This document shows, piece after piece, positions 26,220-35,592 of a DNA stretch of 64,000 bases (positions within the stretch are counted from its first letter, which is position 1; every line of letters begins with the position of its first letter). A program made the translations under genes and the position numbers. Origin of the DNA: an uncultured Victivallis sp. GTDB taxonomy: Bacteria; Verrucomicrobiota; Lentisphaeria; Victivallales; Victivallaceae. Location of the stretch: the NCBI GenBank assembly GCA_944389895.1, contig CALXOA010000066.1:1-64000 (forward strand), given 5' to 3'. The notes beneath the pieces are model-generated. The model was not told the DNA's origin and did no database searches. It saw only the letters and a list, made by a program, of their open reading frames with translations.

Positions 26220-27503
26220 ATGGCGAACTTTGCCCCACCGCCGGGTACGGCGGATATTTTCGCGGCGGAAGCGCGACGCTGGCGCAATCTCGAAAATACC
26301 GCCGCGTCGGTGTTTTCGCGATACGGCTACGGCGAGTTGCGCACCCCGATCTTTGAATATACCGAGGTATTCCAGCGCGGCCTCGGGGGAGAGACCGAAG
26401 TGGTCCAGAAGGAGATGTATACCTTCGAGGATCGCGGCGGGCGCAGTCTGACGCTGCGTCCCGAGGGGACGGCCGGCGTGATGCGGGCACTCTCCAACAC
26501 CGATGTGATGAACGGCGTCGAACAGCGGGTCTACTACTGCGGGCCGATGTTCCGCGGGGAGCGTCCCGCGGCGGGCCGCCGCCGCCAGTTCCACCAGGTC
26601 GGTGTCGAAAATGTCGGGCGGGTTGCTCCGTTGATTGACGCTGAATGCATTTCGATGCTGATGGAGTTTCTGGCCGAGATCGGTATCCATGATGCAAAAC
26701 TGGCGATCAACACCCGGGGTGTCGCGACCGATCGCGGTCCCGCCGGAGAGCTGTTACGTGACTATTTCGGGCGGCATATCGACTGTATGTGTGACGACTG
26801 CCGGGTTCGTCTGGAACGCAATGTCTGGCGTATTCTCGACTGTAAACAGGAAGGGTGCCGCCGCATCATCGCCGACGCCCCCGATTACGTCGCCTCGTTC
26901 AGCACGGAATCGTGCACCTATTTTGATGAGGTCAAGGCGGCGTTGAGTGCGCTTGGCGTGCCTTTCACGGTGGATCCGCTGCTGGTTCGGGGGCTTGATT
27001 ATTATGTGCATACCGTCTTTGAAGTCTCCCATTCCGGACTCGGCGCCCAGACGGCGATCGCCGGTGGCGGGCGGTACGAACTCTTTCTCCCCGGTCAGAA
27101 CCGGCCGGTTCCCGGCGTCGGATTTGCCGCCGGCATGGAGCGGTTGATGATGGTGCAGGACGCTCTCGGCATGGCGGATGCTCCGGAGGCGGGTGTTCCT
27201 GTCTACCTGATTGGACTCGGGGCTGCCGCGAGACTGGAAAATCTGAAACTGGCCGACGCTTTACGACGCGACGGGCTTCCGGTCGGGCTGGAACTTGAGG
27301 AGCGTTCGTTCAAGGCGCAGTTGCGCGGAGCGAATAAGTCCGGTGCGGCGTATGCCGTGGTGCGGGGTGAGGCCGAACTGGAGAGGCAGGTCGTGGTGAT
27401 CAAGACGATGGCGACCGGCGAGCAGCGGGAGGTGTCCGTCGCCGGCCTTGCGTCGGAGATTATGAAGCTGGTGCGTGGCAACGAATCCGTGACGTTGGGT
27501 TGA
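26220..27503 (+). CDS. hisS: Histidine-tRNA ligase
   Basis: 427-residue class II aminoacyl-tRNA synthetase charging tRNA-His. Motif 2 region SLTLRPEGTAGVMRAL, the histidine-specific segment LVRGLDYYVHTVFEV and AIAGGGRYE identify it; the C-terminal anticodon-binding domain starts near residue 330. The insertion with four Cys (CMCDDC ... CKQEGC) occurs in many HisRS. A small hairpin (CCTCTC/GAGAGG) lies in the leader, but I see no T-box consensus. The ribosome site is weak. It heads a same-strand run hisS-adk-map-infA-ackA-pta. Confidence 0.95.
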   Translation: MANFAPPPGTADIFAAEARRWRNLENTAASVFSRYGYGELRTPIFEYTEVFQRGLGGETEVVQKEMYTFEDRGGRSLTLRPEGTAGVMRALSNTDVMNGVEQRVYYCGPMFRGERPAAGRRRQFHQVGVENVGRVAPLIDAECISMLMEFLAEIGIHDAKLAINTRGVATDRGPAGELLRDYFGRHIDCMCDDCRVRLERNVWRILDCKQEGCRRIIADAPDYVASFSTESCTYFDEVKAALSALGVPFTVDPLLVRGLDYYVHTVFEVSHSGLGAQTAIAGGGRYELFLPGQNRPVPGVGFAAGMERLMMVQDALGMADAPEAGVPVYLIGLGAAARLENLKLADALRRDGLPVGLELEERSFKAQLRGANKSGAAYAVVRGEAELERQVVVIKTMATGEQREVSVAGLASEIMKLVRGNESVTLG

Positions 27504-27539
27504 TCCATCCTATCAATAAATTTTCAGGAAACGAAAAAA

Positions 27540-28190
27540 ATGCTCAAACAGAAAAACCTGATTTTCGTCGGCGCTCCCGGCGCCGGCAAGGGAACCATCT
27601 CCGGCCTGATGCTGGCGAAGTATCCGATGGCTCACATTTCGACCGGAGACATTCTCCGCGACGAGGTCAAGCGCGAGACGCCCCTGGGGCGGGAGGCTGC
27701 GGTGCTGATGAAGGCGGGAAAACTGGTTCCCGACGAGGTGGTCGCCGGCATGGTCCGCGCCCGGCTGGCGCAGCCGGATTGCCGGAACGGTTTTATTCTT
27801 GACGGCTTTCCGCGCACCGTCAACCAGGCCGATCTGCTGGCCGCGGCGTTGAAGGAACTCAACAATCCGCTTGACCGGGTGATCTACTTCAAGGTGGATG
27901 ATGAGACGTTGCTTGCCCGGTTGACCGCCCGGCAGAACTGCCGTAAATGCGGTGAGATCTACAACAAGCTCTTCATGCCCTCGAAGGTGGAAGGGATCTG
28001 CGACAAATGCGGCGGGGAACTTTTTCAGCGGCCGGATGATTCTCTCGAGACCGCCAAATCCCGCCTCGAGGTGTTCTATCGGCAGACTCGGCCGCTGATC
28101 GATTATTATGAAAAGCAGGGACTGCTTCTGACCGTCACCGAGACGGACAAGGAGCGGATCATGGCGCTGCTTGAACGGGAGCTGGCATAA
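27540..28190 (+). CDS. adk: Adenylate kinase, zinc-LID type
   Basis: 216 residues; interconverts AMP plus ATP with two ADP. P-loop GAPGAGKGT at residues 10-18, AMP site HISTGDILRDE, and LDGFPRTVNQAD. The LID domain carries CRKC and CDKC about 18 residues apart, a structural zinc site found in many but not all adenylate kinases. It starts 36 bases after hisS and ends three bases before map. Adk-map-infA is the classic tail of the spc ribosomal operon, here separated from secY and the ribosomal genes. Confidence 0.95.
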   Translation: MLKQKNLIFVGAPGAGKGTISGLMLAKYPMAHISTGDILRDEVKRETPLGREAAVLMKAGKLVPDEVVAGMVRARLAQPDCRNGFILDGFPRTVNQADLLAAALKELNNPLDRVIYFKVDDETLLARLTARQNCRKCGEIYNKLFMPSKVEGICDKCGGELFQRPDDSLETAKSRLEVFYRQTRPLIDYYEKQGLLLTVTETDKERIMALLERELA

Positions 28191-28193
28191 ATC

Positions 28194-28964
28194 ATGTCGC
28201 GCGGTCCGGTCATTCATACGGAGGATGAGATCCGGCGGATTCGCCGCGCCGCCGAGCTGACCGCCGGCGTCCGCGATGCTCTCCCCGGCCTGGCCCGACC
28301 CGGAATGACAACTTTTGACCTCGACCAGCTCGCGGGGGAACTGATCCGCGAAACCGGCGGCAAAAGCGCGTTCCTCGGTTACTACAACTATCCCGGAAAC
28401 ATCTGTATTTCCGTCAACGACGAAGTGGTGCACGGCATCGGCCGGCCGGATCGGATTCTGCTCGACACCGACATCGTGAGCATTGATGTCGGGGTGGCGA
28501 TTGACGGTGGAGTCGGTGACACCGCGCTGACATTCGGCTTTCGTGAGCAGCCGGAAGACATTGCCCGGCTCTTCAAGGGAACCCGCGAGGCGCTGATGGC
28601 GGGAATCGCCGAAGCGCGTGCCGGCAATTATGTGCAGAACATCAGCCAGGCGGTCGAACGGGTTGCGAAGAAGTACCGTCTCGGCATTGTCCGGGAGTAC
28701 GTCGGGCACGGCTGCGGAACCCGGTTGCACGAACCGCCGGAGGTCCCGAACTTCGTCGGAAACGGCCGCGGCCCGAAACTGGTGCCCGGCATGGTCCTCT
28801 GCATCGAGCCGATGCTCAATCTGGGCACCGCCCGTGTGACCACCGACCGCAACGACCACTGGACGGTCAGAACGCAGGACGGCGCCCCGTCCGCCCATTT
28901 CGAACATATGGTGCTGATAACCGATAACGAACCGGAGATTTTAACGTGGCCAAAGACGATGTGA
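28194..28964 (+). CDS. map: Methionine aminopeptidase, type I
   Basis: 256-residue cytosolic metalloprotease removing the initiator Met. The five metal ligands are visible in order: Asp in SIDVGV, Asp in VGDTALTF, His in [14 protein letters not shown], Glu in VLCIEPM and Glu in AHFEHMVLI; the substrate-binding His is in EVVHGIG. There is no N-terminal SH3-binding or zinc extension. The 3' end overlaps the infA start by 19 bases, which favours coupled translation. Its start is four bases after the adk stop. Confidence 0.95.
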   Translation: MSRGPVIHTEDEIRRIRRAAELTAGVRDALPGLARPGMTTFDLDQLAGELIRETGGKSAFLGYYNYPGNICISVNDEVVHGIGRPDRILLDTDIVSIDVGVAIDGGVGDTALTFGFREQPEDIARLFKGTREALMAGIAEARAGNYVQNISQAVERVAKKYRLGIVREYVGHGCGTRLHEPPEVPNFVGNGRGPKLVPGMVLCIEPMLNLGTARVTTDRNDHWTVRTQDGAPSAHFEHMVLITDNEPEILTWPKTM

Positions 28965-29164
28965 TCCGAGTGGAAGGCGTGGTCAGGGAACTGCTGCCGA
29001 ATACGATGTTCAAGGTGGAAATCCAGACCGGGCATATGGTCAACGCCCATATCTCGGGAAAGATGCGGATGAACTTCATCCGCATCCTCCCCGGAGATGC
29101 GGTGACGCTTGAGATGTCGCCCTACGATCTGACGAAGGGGCGGATCGTGTTCCGCAAGAAGTGA
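28946..29164 (+). CDS. infA: Translation initiation factor IF-1
   Basis: 72-residue OB-fold factor that binds the ribosomal A site during initiation. [22 protein letters not shown] and the [22 protein letters not shown] block are the family core; it ends [13 protein letters not shown]. It starts with GTG 28946, supported by GGAGA seven to ten bases upstream, inside the end of map. A weak start embedded in the previous gene may keep its level tied to map. Confidence 0.95.
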   Translation: MAKDDVIRVEGVVRELLPNTMFKVEIQTGHMVNAHISGKMRMNFIRILPGDAVTLEMSPYDLTKGRIVFRKK

Positions 29165-29207
29165 TGTTTTTCAAATTTAATTTTTTTCGCACAGGGAGAT
29201 GGTTTCG

Positions 29208-30413
29208 ATGAAGGTTCTGGTGATCAACGCCGGCAGCAGTTCGATGAAATTCACGCTGTTTTCGATGGCGGACGACACGATTCTGGCGAAGGGGCTGTTC
29301 GAGCGCCTCGGTACTGACAAGCCGAACATGATCTACAAGCGCATCGCCGACGGCTACAAGTTCGAAGGGGTCGTGCCGGTGAAGGATCATGTCGAGGCCT
29401 TGAAGGAGATCTGCGGCAAGCTGATCGATCCGAAGGACGGCGTGATCGGTTCGCTTTCCGAGATTTCCGCAGTGGGGCATCGGGTGCTCCTCGGCGGAGA
29501 GAAGATCACCCGGCCGGTCAAGGTTGACGAAGAGGTCAAGGAGATCATCCGTGAATATTTCCCGCTCGGCCCGCTTCATAATCCGGCCAATCTCGCCGGG
29601 ATTGAGGCCTGTGAGAAGGCGATGCCCGGGGTTCCCAACGTCGGTGTGTTCGACACCCAGTTCCATCAGACCATGCCGCCGGAAGCATATCTTTATGCGA
29701 TTCCCTACGAATACTATCAGAAGTATGGTATCCGCAAATATGGTTTCCACGGCACCAGCCACCACTATGTCACGCTGGCGACCGCCAAGTTTCTCGGCCG
29801 TTCTCTCGAGGATACCAACATCATCACCTGCCATCTCGGCAACGGCTGCAGCATGGCCGCAGTCAAGGGCGGCAAGGTGATCGACACCACGATGGGGTTG
29901 ACGCCGCTTGAAGGGCTGATGATGGGAACCCGTTCCGGAGATGTCGATCCCGCCGCCGTGATCCGGTTGATCGATCTCGGTCATACCACCAAGGAGGTGG
30001 ATACGATCTTGAACAAGAAGTCTGGCCTCTACGGTGTCGGGGGGATCAATTCCGGGGATATGCGCGACATGCTCGCCGCGGCGGAGAGCGGCAATCCGCA
30101 GGCGGAACTGGCGATCAGGATGTTTGTCCGCCGCATCGTCAAGTATATCGGCGCTTATTTTGTGTTGATCGGCTGCACCGAGGCGATTGTGTTCACCGGG
30201 GGAATCGGTGAGTTTTCAATTCCGATCCGCCGCCGCATACTCGCCGAGCTCGGCGCTCTCGGCATCCGCATGGACGAGGCGCGCAACCAGGAGTGTTTCG
30301 GCAAGGCCGGTGTGATCTCGACCGATGACAGCAAACTCAAGGCGATCGTGATGCCGACCGATGAGGAGCTGATGATTGCCCGCAGCACCGTTGAAACGTT
30401 GAACCTCAAATAA
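29208..30413 (+). CDS. ackA: Acetate kinase
   Basis: 401-residue ASKHA-fold kinase making ATP and acetate from acetyl phosphate, the last step of acetate fermentation. MKVLVINAGSSSMKFTLF, FGFHGTSHHYV-like KYGFHGTSHHYV, CHLGNGCSMAA, GLTPLEGLMMGTRSGDVDP and VFTGGIGEFS are diagnostic. ATG 29208 is the likely start: the GGGAG site abuts an ATG at 29199 but is well spaced for 29208. It precedes pta by 26 bases, giving the usual ackA-pta pair and pointing to substrate-level ATP formation. Confidence 0.96.
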   Translation: MKVLVINAGSSSMKFTLFSMADDTILAKGLFERLGTDKPNMIYKRIADGYKFEGVVPVKDHVEALKEICGKLIDPKDGVIGSLSEISAVGHRVLLGGEKITRPVKVDEEVKEIIREYFPLGPLHNPANLAGIEACEKAMPGVPNVGVFDTQFHQTMPPEAYLYAIPYEYYQKYGIRKYGFHGTSHHYVTLATAKFLGRSLEDTNIITCHLGNGCSMAAVKGGKVIDTTMGLTPLEGLMMGTRSGDVDPAAVIRLIDLGHTTKEVDTILNKKSGLYGVGGINSGDMRDMLAAAESGNPQAELAIRMFVRRIVKYIGAYFVLIGCTEAIVFTGGIGEFSIPIRRRILAELGALGIRMDEARNQECFGKAGVISTDDSKLKAIVMPTDEELMIARSTVETLNLK

Positions 30414-30439
30414 CAGACCAAAGTGAAGGATTTGTGGAA

Positions 30440-31450
30440 ATGGCTGTTCTGAATACTCTGATCGGGCGCGCCCGCCGGGCCGCCAAGGCGATCGTTCTGC
30501 CCGAGGGGCAGGACTATCGTGTCGTCGTCGCCGCCAACAAGGCGGTTGAGGAGAAGGTCGTCAGCAAGGTGATCGTGCTCGGAACCGAGGCTGAAATTGC
30601 CGCCGCCTGTGCGAAGGGTGGAATTTCCGAGCGTAAGTTTGAATGTCTCGACTACCTCGCCAGCCCGCTTTTCCAGGAGTTCGCCGATGAGTTCTGCGAG
30701 ATGCGCAAGGCCAAGGGCATGACGCCGGAAAAGGCCGTGGCCACGATGAAGAGCCGGATCTATTTCGGTGCGATGATGTGCCGCCGCGGCATGGTGGATG
30801 GTCTTGTCGCAGGCAGCATCGCCTCCACCGCCGATATGCTTCGCGCGGCGTTTCACTGCATCGGGACCGCTCCCGGCATGAAGATTGCCAGCAGCTGTTT
30901 CGTGATGGATCTCAAGAGTCCGACGCCCTCCGGTGACGACGTGCTGCTTTTCGCCGACTGCGGCGTCAATCCGAATCCGGACGCCAATCAGCTTGTCGAC
31001 ATCGCGCTGGCCACCAGCGCCACCTACCGTGCGTTGCTTGGTGGACAGCCGAAAGTGGCTTTTCTCTCCTTCTCGACCAAGGGCAGCGCCAATCATGAGA
31101 TCCTCGACAAGGTCGTCGAGGCCGCGCGCCTGATGAAGGAGAAGGTCGAGGCCGAAAAGCTCGATATCATCTGTGACGGTGAGCTCCAGAGCGATGCTGC
31201 ACTGGTCCCGTCGGTTCAGCAGGCCAAGGCTCCCGACAGCCCGCTCAAAGGTGCCGCCAACATTCTGATCTTCCCGGATCTGAATGCCGGAAACATCAGT
31301 TACAAGCTGGTGCAGCGTCTGGCGCATGCCGACGCGTATGGACCGATTCTGCAGGGACTTGCCAAGCCGCTCAACGATTTGTCCCGCGGTTGCAGCAGCG
31401 ATGATATCTTCGGCCAGATCGTCGTTACCGCCTGTCAGGCCGCGAAGTAA
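30440..31450 (+). CDS. pta: Phosphate acetyltransferase
   Basis: 336-residue short Pta (only the PTA/PTB domain, no N-terminal DRTGG or P-loop part), converting acetyl-CoA and phosphate to acetyl phosphate. IVLPEGQDYRVVVAANKA, GMVDGLVAGSIASTADMLRAAF, FADCGVNPNPDANQL and LSFSTKGSANHE are typical; FPDLNAGNISYKLVQRLA is the C-terminal signature. ATG 30440 has AAGGA nine bases upstream; a GTG at 30434 is too close. It is followed by a clear terminator. With ackA it makes acetate from sugars. Confidence 0.95.
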   Translation: MAVLNTLIGRARRAAKAIVLPEGQDYRVVVAANKAVEEKVVSKVIVLGTEAEIAAACAKGGISERKFECLDYLASPLFQEFADEFCEMRKAKGMTPEKAVATMKSRIYFGAMMCRRGMVDGLVAGSIASTADMLRAAFHCIGTAPGMKIASSCFVMDLKSPTPSGDDVLLFADCGVNPNPDANQLVDIALATSATYRALLGGQPKVAFLSFSTKGSANHEILDKVVEAARLMKEKVEAEKLDIICDGELQSDAALVPSVQQAKAPDSPLKGAANILIFPDLNAGNISYKLVQRLAHADAYGPILQGLAKPLNDLSRGCSSDDIFGQIVVTACQAAK

Positions 31451-31470
31451 TTCCATCCGCAGATTGGAAG

Positions 31471-31504
31471 AAAAAGGAGGCTCCGGAAACGGGGCCTCCT
31501 TTTT
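31471..31504 (+). terminator. Terminator after pta
   Basis: AAAAAGGAGGC (31471-31481) pairs with GCCTCCTTTTT around CTCCGGAAACGGG, with inner CC/GG pairs and a run of five T. It closes the hisS to pta run. Confidence 0.85.
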
Positions 31505-31553
31505 CAATGTGGTGCAGAATGTACTTTTCACGCTGCCCGCGTATCGGGACGGT

Positions 31554-33257
31554 TCATTTCTTTCCGGGATCGAGCAGATACTGATTGAAGAAATGGCGAT
31601 TACCGTTGCCGGCGTCGGCGACGTCGGCCTTTATCCCGTCGATGCGTCTGATGCTGCCGCCGTCCGGAACCGATTCCGGGTAGACGTATTGGCATTCGGC
31701 GACGAGTACGAGCCGGGAGTTCCGGGAGGACTCCGATTCGGTCTGGAAGAGATAGCCGAGCAGCGGAATATCCTTCAGGAAGGGAACCCCGGTGGACCCG
31801 CGCACGATCTCCCGCTTTTCGAGTCCACCGATCACAAATCGGTTTCTTCTGGTGGAGATCATCACCTTGTTGGTGACGGTGTTTCCCTTCTGGATCCGGG
31901 GGGCTCCGCTGGACTGATAGCCGATCAGGGAGGAGTTTTCAAGCGTAAGCTCGAGCAATGCGGCTTCCGGAGTGATGGACAGTGCTTTCACCGTCATTGT
32001 GAAACCGAAGGAATCCGGGTTGCGGGTGACGAGCTCCTGATTGTCCTTGCCGATCACGATGTCGTTTCCAGCACTCTCTTCATCGAAGGCGTCCAGAATG
32101 GAGGAAAAGGCTCTGGCGAACCATCCGTCGGGCTGTTCGGTGGTATCCTCGGCGGGAACCGTTGTGTCCATGTAGAAGATTTCCATCATCCGTTTCAGAG
32201 TACTGGTGGAGTTCTGGCGGACGGTGACCTCTCCGGAGTGGGCGATCTTTGCTTTCCCTCTGGAGGTCAGGAAATCGAGGTAACGTGTGTTCCACTTCGG
32301 ATTGAAATTGTAGAAACTCGTCCGCTCGGTTCCCTGTGCCCGGTCCATGGTACCGCCGTAGGTGGCCGCCCAGTTGTCGCGGAAGCGGGCTCCGGCGCTG
32401 AAGAGGTCGGTCCCGGCATTGTTTTTCCACGCCTGAAAGTCGAGGCCGAGTTTGTCATCATTCTCATCGTAAAGTTCATACACATCGAATTTCAGCTTGA
32501 TCTCCGGCATCGGCCGATCGTATTTCGCAAGCATCTCCTCGATGTTTTTCCGCGAGTAACTGGCGGTGTTGAAGAAGAGGCAGTTCAAGTCCGGATCCTG
32601 CTTCACCTTGTCTTTGCCTCCGGTCAATTCCGTCGTGTCGCCGGAGACATTCATCCCCACGTTCCTGATCATCGGCAGCAGAATTTCCGCGGGTACGTTT
32701 GCCGGGAAGTAGACATACTTCGGCTGTCCGGAACTATGCAGGATACCCGGTTGATCGAGCCGCTTCACGATGGAATCGATTCCCATACCGGTTGCCTGAT
32801 CGTGGAACCGGTACTCTTCCGCGGAGATGAAAAGCATCGCAGTTCCGTCTTCGAACTTGATTGTCTCCACAGCCGTATTGCTTCCGAATACCCGGCGGGT
32901 CTGGACCATCTCGCGCAGAAACGTCCGCAAAGCATAGGGTTCCGCATGTTTGAGCACATAGGTCTTTGTCACCACTCGGGGGTCGTTGTTGTCACGAATG
33001 AAATGGACGGCATCGGTATCCTTATCGAGATCGAGCCGGAGTTGAGCCTGCACCTGGGAATCCATATAGCCGGCGGTATCGTTGTTGTTCTCATCGCGTG
33101 GAATCCCGGGCGACGGCAGACTGGTTGTTTGCGTATCAACTTTGCCGGATAAGAGATTCTGCATGTAGTAGGGTGAAGTTGAGGAATCTCCGGGCGCGGC
33201 GAAGAGCGGCAGCGTGACAGCTCCGGCGAGTGGAAGGAGAAATGTTTTTCTGATCAT
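31554..33257 (-). CDS. Secretin-like protein A (type II/III secretin C-terminal domain)
   Basis: 567 residues with a Sec signal peptide (RKTFLLPLAGAVTLPLFAAP). Two or three N-type ring domains precede a secretin-like C-terminal half; the hallmark GVPFLKDIPLLGYLF is near residues 490-504, after NRFVIGGLEKREIV. The last 63 residues (to DPGKK) lie beyond it. Such proteins form outer-membrane gates of type II, type IV pilus or phage systems. It is shorter than GspD/PilQ and lacks the TPR-like N-terminus of the large secretins at 42-47 kb. It follows secretin-like protein B by 49 bases on the same strand, so the two probably act together. No ATPase, platform protein or other gsp gene is adjacent. 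Confidence 0.8.
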   Translation of the reverse strand: MIRKTFLLPLAGAVTLPLFAAPGDSSTSPYYMQNLLSGKVDTQTTSLPSPGIPRDENNNDTAGYMDSQVQAQLRLDLDKDTDAVHFIRDNNDPRVVTKTYVLKHAEPYALRTFLREMVQTRRVFGSNTAVETIKFEDGTAMLFISAEEYRFHDQATGMGIDSIVKRLDQPGILHSSGQPKYVYFPANVPAEILLPMIRNVGMNVSGDTTELTGGKDKVKQDPDLNCLFFNTASYSRKNIEEMLAKYDRPMPEIKLKFDVYELYDENDDKLGLDFQAWKNNAGTDLFSAGARFRDNWAATYGGTMDRAQGTERTSFYNFNPKWNTRYLDFLTSRGKAKIAHSGEVTVRQNSTSTLKRMMEIFYMDTTVPAEDTTEQPDGWFARAFSSILDAFDEESAGNDIVIGKDNQELVTRNPDSFGFTMTVKALSITPEAALLELTLENSSLIGYQSSGAPRIQKGNTVTNKVMISTRRNRFVIGGLEKREIVRGSTGVPFLKDIPLLGYLFQTESESSRNSRLVLVAECQYVYPESVPDGGSIRRIDGIKADVADAGNGNRHFFNQYLLDPGKK

Positions 33258-33306
33258 TGTAATCCTATCCTGTTGTTTTTATCCTTGTCTGAATGGTTGA
33301 GGAAGA

Positions 33307-34827
33307 TCAATTGCTGGTAACGGCCGTCGTGACCGGCTGGATCTCATCGAAGGCACGAAGCTGTCCGCCAAAGGTCGGCGGCAGACTCTCAGGATGGGCC
33401 AGGACGGTACGGGCGGTTACGAAGAACCAGCTTTTTTCCCGATTGGTGGTTGTGGTGGAAAAGAGGTAGCCGAGAATCGGAATCTCCGATAGGAAGGGCA
33501 CTCCGATGGTCTGCTCCACGTCGCTCTCCTTGCTCCATGCGGTCAGGATTTTTTCCTCTTCGGACAGCAGATTGCAGATCCCGGTGACGGAACTTACTTC
33601 AGCGAGTTCCGCTCCGTAGTTGTTCCGTTCCACCACGTTGGAAACCTGAATGGTATATTGGAATGTGACCAGCGCCTTGAGAACCGTGTTGTAGTCGGCG
33701 CACGCGTCCGGCAACAGACCGGTTGAGGTCGCGGCTGGCCCGCGCAGGCAGATGCGCGGCGCGGTAATCCGCAGTGCCAGCGGCGGCGGAGGTGTCGCCG
33801 CATTGAGCAGTGGATCCTCTGCTCCCGTGGCGGATTCCGGTTGATTGATGCCGCCGGACATGCCGACACCGGAAACTCCCACCTGGAGCTGGTCGTTGTC
33901 ACGCTTGAAGATCGCCTGGGACTGTGGCGCAAAACCGATGGAATAGCTCGCCGTGTCGCTGTTGACCATGGTCAGGCTGGCGGTGTTGGCGATGCTGGCC
34001 CGTCCATCCTGCTGGAGAAGCCGGATGAAACTCGCATCGAACTGCGGCGCGAAGAAAAAACCGCCGAAGGCATTGCTGGCCGCCTGAACCGCCGCACTGC
34101 CGGCTGACGAGAGGCTCATCGCGTCAAATCCGACGGAGAACAGGTTCAGTGCCGGACCGTTTCGCCAGCTGAGATAGTCGACCCCGAGGTCGCGCAGTTC
34201 GCTTTCGCGAACCTCGTAGACGGTCAGGGCCAGGTTGACCATTGGAATCGGGCGGTCAAGCCAGGCGAGATATTTCAACAGGTCGTTGTTCTTGTTGATG
34301 TCGTCTTTCCAGTAGATCATGTTGGTATCCGGGTCGTGGGTGATGAAGGAATCTCCCCCCGCGTTGATCCCTGTTCCCTCCATGATGTCGACCATCGTCT
34401 GCGCCGATCGGAACCGGGCGGGATAGACTGTCCGGACAATGCCTGTGCCGCGGATCGGATCGCCGGGGTTCCGGCCGACGACTCTCGAGGGGCGGTCGAG
34501 CTTTGCGATCATCTCGTCCACATAGGGCATCATGCCGACCGGACAGCTGACGGTCAGCAACTGTTGATTCCCCGCCTTGTAATTGATCCGATTCACCGTC
34601 GACTGGGCGTTGTAGCGCTTGACCACGCCGAGGACGAACGGGGTCACATCATTCGCCTTCAGATATTTAAGCTCATAGACCTTTGAAACCATGTAGTCCT
34701 GGGCGTCATCCTGAATCAGATGAATGGTGCGGACGTTTTCCGATTTCTGCGCCGTGTTGCCGGCCGCCGGTGCTGCGAGGGGAAGGATCATGGCTCCCAG
34801 CGTGAATGTGATGAGTTTTCGATACAT
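33307..34827 (-). CDS. Secretin-like protein B (type II/III secretin C-terminal domain)
   Basis: 506 residues, with a signal peptide (MYRKLITFTLGAMILPLAAPAAG). N-terminal modules contain VYELKYLKANDVTPFVLG and VRTVYPARFRSAQTMVDIMEG, the secretin N1/N2-like folds. GVPFLSEIPILGYLF near residues 442-456 is followed by REKSWFFVTARTVLAHPE. The centre has an unusual Pro/Ala/Ser-rich insert (AATPPPPLALRI, ATSTGLLPDACADY). It is a diverged paralogue of protein A downstream, and the first gene of the pair. The start ATG 34827 follows AAAGGA on the minus strand. Divergently, 226 bases away, is a small lipoprotein that could be its pilotin (inference). Confidence 0.8.
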   Translation of the reverse strand: MYRKLITFTLGAMILPLAAPAAGNTAQKSENVRTIHLIQDDAQDYMVSKVYELKYLKANDVTPFVLGVVKRYNAQSTVNRINYKAGNQQLLTVSCPVGMMPYVDEMIAKLDRPSRVVGRNPGDPIRGTGIVRTVYPARFRSAQTMVDIMEGTGINAGGDSFITHDPDTNMIYWKDDINKNNDLLKYLAWLDRPIPMVNLALTVYEVRESELRDLGVDYLSWRNGPALNLFSVGFDAMSLSSAGSAAVQAASNAFGGFFFAPQFDASFIRLLQQDGRASIANTASLTMVNSDTASYSIGFAPQSQAIFKRDNDQLQVGVSGVGMSGGINQPESATGAEDPLLNAATPPPPLALRITAPRICLRGPAATSTGLLPDACADYNTVLKALVTFQYTIQVSNVVERNNYGAELAEVSSVTGICNLLSEEEKILTAWSKESDVEQTIGVPFLSEIPILGYLFSTTTTNREKSWFFVTARTVLAHPESLPPTFGGQLRAFDEIQPVTTAVTSN

Positions 34828-34969
34828 CGGGAATCCTTTCTGAGAAGTTGTGTTTCCTGAGGGCGGATTGTCATGACCGGCACCTCTCCGGTTCTGTCAC
34901 CTAATGTATTGCGGCAATGTTTCGATCCGGTTTACAGAAAGCTGATTTTCTGTTTAAGAAATGAAAGGC

Positions 34970-34998
34970 TTGTAAAAACGGCGGATCCGGATTAGATT
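34970..34998 (+). promoter_or_regulatory. Putative promoter of the small lipoprotein gene
   Basis: TTGTAA (34970-34975), 17-bp spacer, TAGATT (34993-34998). Its -35 surroundings (GCTTGTAAAAACG) recur exactly upstream of rpsD at 47499. Confidence 0.5.
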
Positions 34999-35053
34999 AT
35001 CCGGAAAACCCGAACATCGATTTTGAAAAACGAAAGATAAGGAGAGATGAGCG

Positions 35054-35455
35054 ATGCGGAAAATCTCAGTGCTGCCGGTGATTTTGCTGATCGTGGTATT
35101 TTTCGCGGGGTGTACCACGTCACAGGTGAGCCATCTGCCGGCGGTGGCGGGGCAGAAAAGTTCGACCGGACGGGAGGTCGTGGCAAATCTCAAGGGTAGC
35201 AACAACGGACTCTTCCTCTTTTATTACATTCCGCTCTGGAGCGGTTCTGTGACCCGCCCGAACCGACGCAACTACGAATGCTTTGAAAACCAGCTCCGAC
35301 CCAAGTATCTCATGCGGATGCTGAATGCCCGTGCCGAGAAGCTGGAGGCGACGGGCATTGATGATTTCACCATGACGGAGCGTTCCACCGGCTTTTTCAC
35401 GCTGTGGATTTTGTGGCACCGCGAGGCCAGCGCCTCGGCGGTGGCTGTAAAATAG
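35054..35455 (+). CDS. Small lipoprotein, divergent from the secretin pair
   Basis: 133 residues. MRKISVLPVILLIVVFFAGCTTS is a type II signal peptide with the lipobox FAGC; Thr at +2 suggests the outer membrane. The mature part has about 113 residues, with FLFYYIPLWSGSV and NRRNYECFENQLRPKYLMRML. I do not know the family. Size, lipidation and the divergent position to two secretins resemble secretin pilotins, but no sequence motif proves it. Start ATG 35054 follows AAGGAGAG. The gene appears monocistronic, ahead of tpiA, which has its own promoter. Confidence 0.7.
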   Translation: MRKISVLPVILLIVVFFAGCTTSQVSHLPAVAGQKSSTGREVVANLKGSNNGLFLFYYIPLWSGSVTRPNRRNYECFENQLRPKYLMRMLNARAEKLEATGIDDFTMTERSTGFFTLWILWHREASASAVAVK

Positions 35456-35501
35456 GGATGGGAAAATCTTCGGGGACCCGGGTTGTATCTTTGTTTCGCA
35501 T

Positions 35502-35530
35502 TTGCAAAAAAGCCTTTTTGGTGCTATGTT
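35502..35530 (+). promoter_or_regulatory. Putative promoter of tpiA
   Basis: TTGCAA (35502-35507), 17-bp spacer, TATGTT (35525-35530); leader about 56 bases. Confidence 0.55.
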
Positions 35531-35592
35531 CTAGATCGGCGTTTTGTCGCTGTTTTCATTAAACTTTTTAGTTTCGATAGAGAGGTATTATC

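Noticed and set aside
31284-33152. A 622-codon plus-strand frame opposite secretin-like protein A
   Set aside because: Antisense shadow of a gene with a clear signal peptide and secretin motif; no start signal of its own.
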